This document shows, one piece after another, positions 21,861 to 23,253 of a stretch of DNA of 23,253 bases (positions are counted from its first letter, which is position 1; each line of letters opens with the position of its first letter). The position numbers and the translations under genes were made by a program. A model generated the notes under the pieces. It saw only the letters and a program-made list of their open reading frames with translations. It was not told where the DNA came from and did not search any database. The stretch spans positions 1 to 23,253 of the forward strand of contig JAUZOX010000007.1 of NCBI GenBank assembly GCA_030706265.1, read 5' to 3'. This DNA comes from Bacteroidota bacterium (lineage in GTDB: Bacteria > Bacteroidota > Bacteroidia > Bacteroidales > Cfx3-03).

Positions 21861-23253
21861 ATGGCAAAAAAGAATACACCAGTATTGCGCCTCATCAATC
21901 GCGAAATAAGCTGGTTGCATTTTAACGAACGTGTTCTCCAGGAAGCAGAGGATGAATCAAATCCCCTGATTGAACGCATGAAATTCCTGGGGATTTACTC
22001 TAACAATCTGGATGAGTTTTTCAGAGTCCGGGTTGCTACCGTGAAGCGCATGGTTGCCTTGCGTAAAAGTGAGAGTTTCCTGAATTACAATCCATCAAAA
22101 CTGCTTAAGAAAATAGTTGAAATTGATTCACTACAGGAAAAGAAGTTTGCTGCTTGTTATGTTAAAATCGTAAGTTCACTCGCTGATCAGAAAATATTTA
22201 TCATCAATGAAACGAAACTGAGCGAAGCACAGGGCATATTTGTCCGTTCCTATTTCCACGACCATGTTCGTCCTGTTATTTTCCCATTGATGTTTGACAA
22301 CCTGAAAGGATCCAACACACTTGAGGACAATAGTATTTATCTGACCGTAGTACTGAATGACAGCAAGGGACTCGCTAAAGAGCACATGGCCCTGATTAAG
22401 GTTCCGACAGAAAACCCTTCCCGTTTTTTGATTTTACCATCCGAAGATGAGAATAAATATATCATTTTGCTCGACGATGTGATCCGCTACTGCCTGACAG
22501 ATATATTCTCAATTTTCGGGTATGATACCTTTAGTGCTTACACGATTAAATTTACCAGAGACGCTGAACTTGAACTGGATACCGATGTTTCGAAAAGTTT
22601 TCTTGAAATCATGTCAAACAGTCTGAAACAGAGAAAAGAGGGCAATCCTGTCAGATTCATATATGATAGTGCTATGCCGCTCAATGTTTTGGAAAAGATA
22701 AAACGGAAACTGAAGGTATCCAAAACCGACACGATGACCCTGGGTGGGCGTTATCACAACTTCAAGGATTTCATGCATTTCCCCAACATCGGGTCCAGTG
22801 AACTCGAATATCAGGTATTATCTCCGCTCACACATCCCGATCTTCCTGAAAACACCAGCATCATTCATGTGATCAAACATCGCGATATCCTGTTGCACCA
22901 TCCTTATCAATCTTTTCAATATATCATTGATCTTCTGCGTGAAGCTTCGATCGACCCCAGGGTAAAGTCCATTCACATGACAATTTACAGGGTAGCCCGT
23001 AATTCAAGTGTTATGAATGCATTGATCAATGCCGCGCGCAATGGGAAAAAGGTGACGGTGTTTATGGAGTTGCAGGCGCGCTTTGATGAAGAAACCAATA
23101 TCTATTGGACTACCCGCCTTCAGGAGGAAAAGGTCGCTATCGTCCACAGCATCCCCGGATTTAAAGTACATTCAAAGTTATTGCTGATTGGAAGAATAGA
23201 AAACAGGAAAATGGTTTACTATGCCAATGTGGCAACCGGGAACTTCAATGAAG
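21861..23253 (+). CDS. ppk1: Polyphosphate kinase 1 (C-terminus beyond the window)
   Basis: PPK1 polymerises the gamma-phosphate of ATP into inorganic polyphosphate, reversibly. The first 464 codons of an enzyme usually near 690 residues are present. The N domain opens with RLINREISWLHFNERVLQEA, followed by KFLGIYSNNLDEFFRVRVA of the head region. Then come GGRYHNFKDFMHFP and the start of the first phospholipase-D-like catalytic domain: HHPYQSFQYIIDLLREA, KSIHMTIYRVARNSSVMNALINAA and ARFDEETNI. GFKVHSKLLLI contains His437, which aligns with the autophosphorylated His435 of E. coli PPK. The ATG at 21861 gives the standard start. The reading frame is open to the window edge. It is probably cotranscribed with sixA. 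Confidence 0.96.
   Translation, partial: MAKKNTPVLRLINREISWLHFNERVLQEAEDESNPLIERMKFLGIYSNNLDEFFRVRVATVKRMVALRKSESFLNYNPSKLLKKIVEIDSLQEKKFAACYVKIVSSLADQKIFIINETKLSEAQGIFVRSYFHDHVRPVIFPLMFDNLKGSNTLEDNSIYLTVVLNDSKGLAKEHMALIKVPTENPSRFLILPSEDENKYIILLDDVIRYCLTDIFSIFGYDTFSAYTIKFTRDAELELDTDVSKSFLEIMSNSLKQRKEGNPVRFIYDSAMPLNVLEKIKRKLKVSKTDTMTLGGRYHNFKDFMHFPNIGSSELEYQVLSPLTHPDLPENTSIIHVIKHRDILLHHPYQSFQYIIDLLREASIDPRVKSIHMTIYRVARNSSVMNALINAARNGKKVTVFMELQARFDEETNIYWTTRLQEEKVAIVHSIPGFKVHSKLLLIGRIENRKMVYYANVATGNFNE

Overview
The window reads as a chromosomal segment of a Bacteroidota bacterium, most likely a Bacteroidales/Marinilabiliales-type organism with an anaerobic style of metabolism. The reasons are family content (guaB followed by three SurA/PpiD-like genes ending in a protein with a C-x-F-x3-W-F tail, paired M16 peptidases, DUF4337, SixA next to ppk1, a 2-oxoacid:ferredoxin oxidoreductase beside an 8-Cys ferredoxin), the AT-rich spacers, weak or absent Shine-Dalgarno sequences, and repeated matches to the Bacteroidota -7 promoter box TAnnTTTG. 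I see no tRNA, rRNA, CRISPR array, insertion sequence or prophage gene.

Layout. 1-523: divergent start of a 2-oxoacid:ferredoxin oxidoreductase alpha subunit (cut by the window edge, minus) and a small 2[4Fe-4S] ferredoxin (plus), the latter ending at a bidirectional terminator shared with the next gene. 615-1253: a 2-Cys peroxiredoxin (minus). 1356-5637: a minus-strand efflux operon, HlyD-type adaptor, then MacB/FtsX-type permease, then TolC-like outer-membrane factor, with no ATPase gene. 5851-11617: a minus-strand operon guaB, a two-parvulin-domain foldase, a SurA_N-like lipoprotein and a SurA-like foldase, ending in a strong terminator. 11689-14324: an M16 protease pair, one catalytic (HxxEH) and one inactive. 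14439-16526: a membrane histidine kinase without a neighbouring response regulator. 16769-17308: a DUF4337 membrane protein. From 17635 onward genes are on the plus strand: queC, glyA with a terminator, a gene-poor 1.1 kb stretch holding an 11-bp tandem repeat and one doubtful minus-strand small ORF, then sixA-like and ppk1 (cut by the window edge).

How the genes work together. Most are housekeeping: envelope biogenesis (SurA/PpiD proteins, efflux operon), purine, one-carbon and queuosine metabolism (guaB, glyA, queC), redox (ferredoxin, peroxiredoxin) and phosphate storage (sixA/ppk1).

The most unusual signal is not a gene. A roughly 87-96-nt sequence family occurs four times, each copy in sense orientation and ending exactly at a start codon: before the TolC-like gene (2844-2939, minus, inside an operon), queC (17549-17634), glyA (18713-18800) and sixA (21223-21309). 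Shared blocks are ATGAAACGAGCATGTT, AACACCGATTAAAATC, ATGCGAGTTCCATCTGACC and ACAAATTATTTAC just before the ATG. The outer blocks are partly inverse-complementary (13 of 14 pairs in the efflux copy). The four downstream genes share no pathway, so this looks like a general 5'-leader (translational or RNA-level) element or a start-codon-targeted repeat; I do not recognise it as a described family.
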